Shown here piece by piece: positions 63,946 to 64,000 of a DNA stretch of 64,000 nt. Position 1 is the stretch's first letter, and every line of letters starts with the position of its first letter. The notes beneath the pieces were generated by a model. It searched no databases. It was not told where the DNA came from and was given only the letters and a program-made list of their open reading frames with translations. A program made the translations under genes and the position numbers. This DNA comes from JBBDJB01 sp040880125 (lineage in GTDB: Bacteria; Planctomycetota; Planctomycetia; Pirellulales; JBBDJB01): positions 60,137 to 124,136 of the forward strand of contig JBBDJB010000024.1 in NCBI GenBank assembly GCA_040880125.1, given 5' to 3'.

Positions 63946-64000
<55 letters not shown>

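Overview
The window looks like part of a chromosome from a planctomycete, most probably of the order Pirellulales. The case rests on family content: a giant exported protein with the planctomycete LEPR-XLL N-terminal motif, a BBP7-type outer-membrane barrel protein, a protein with a PEP-CTERM tail, and DUF1549/DUF1553 and DUF1501 proteins. GC content is high throughout. No rRNA, CRISPR array, prophage or classical insertion sequence was seen. One tRNA is cut by the right edge, and one sugar-nucleotide epimerase gene is cut by the left edge.

Layout. 1-11.6 kb: epimerase, a 2,119-residue modular metallopeptidase, an FG-GAP/PEP-CTERM protein and a BBP7 barrel, all on the minus strand. 12-22.5 kb: a DUF3467 protein, a C-terminal processing protease, a multi-pass membrane protein, a DUF1549/1553 plus DUF1501 pair, ribosomal proteins L13 and S9, a CBS-pair protein and a universal stress protein. 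22.5-23.6 kb: a gene-free stretch of repeats and an eroded gene copy. 23.6-34.1 kb: a minus-strand type II secretion cluster gspE-F-G-H-I-J-K plus a PilM/PilN-like GspL and a GspM/PilO-like gene, mostly with start/stop overlaps. 34.4-43.1 kb: myo-inositol oxygenase, an orphan DUF1501 protein, gamma-glutamyltranspeptidase, a REP-associated tyrosine transposase (RAYT), an acid-ceramidase-like Ntn hydrolase, a rhodanese and small membrane proteins. 43.6-49.4 kb: the GspD secretin, a lipoprotein and a BON-domain protein that complete the secretion locus. 49.8-64 kb: leuB, a thermonuclease, an HNH nuclease, a 7Fe ferredoxin, an ECF-like sigma factor, leuA with a leader region, and several small or planctomycete-specific genes.

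Two things stand out. First, upstream of leuA (57813-57946) there is a complete textbook transcription attenuator: a 19-codon leader peptide with 8 leucines, a pause hairpin, an antiterminator that includes the leader stop codon, and an intrinsic terminator. Second, the intergenic regions are full of at least five families of short palindromes (about 20-35 bp each). I call them A (arms CACAGACA/TGTCTGTG), B (CACTGCTGG/CCAGCAGTG), C (CCCTCTCCC/GGGAGAGGG), D (CTGAATTC/GAATTCAG around a GCGA core) and E (GGTCCGC/GCGGACC). The RAYT gene is flanked by A and B palindromes and preceded by a 5' fragment of a second RAYT, so it is a good candidate for the enzyme that spreads them. Palindromes have also entered coding sequence at places where extra residues are tolerated: the cleaved leaders of GspI and GspJ, the region before the signal peptide of gamma-glutamyltranspeptidase, and the C-terminus of the thermonuclease.

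Many start codons were moved downstream of the longest open frame where a ribosome binding site, signal peptide or operon overlap supported it. No database search was possible, so family names rest on recognised motifs and overall sequence character.
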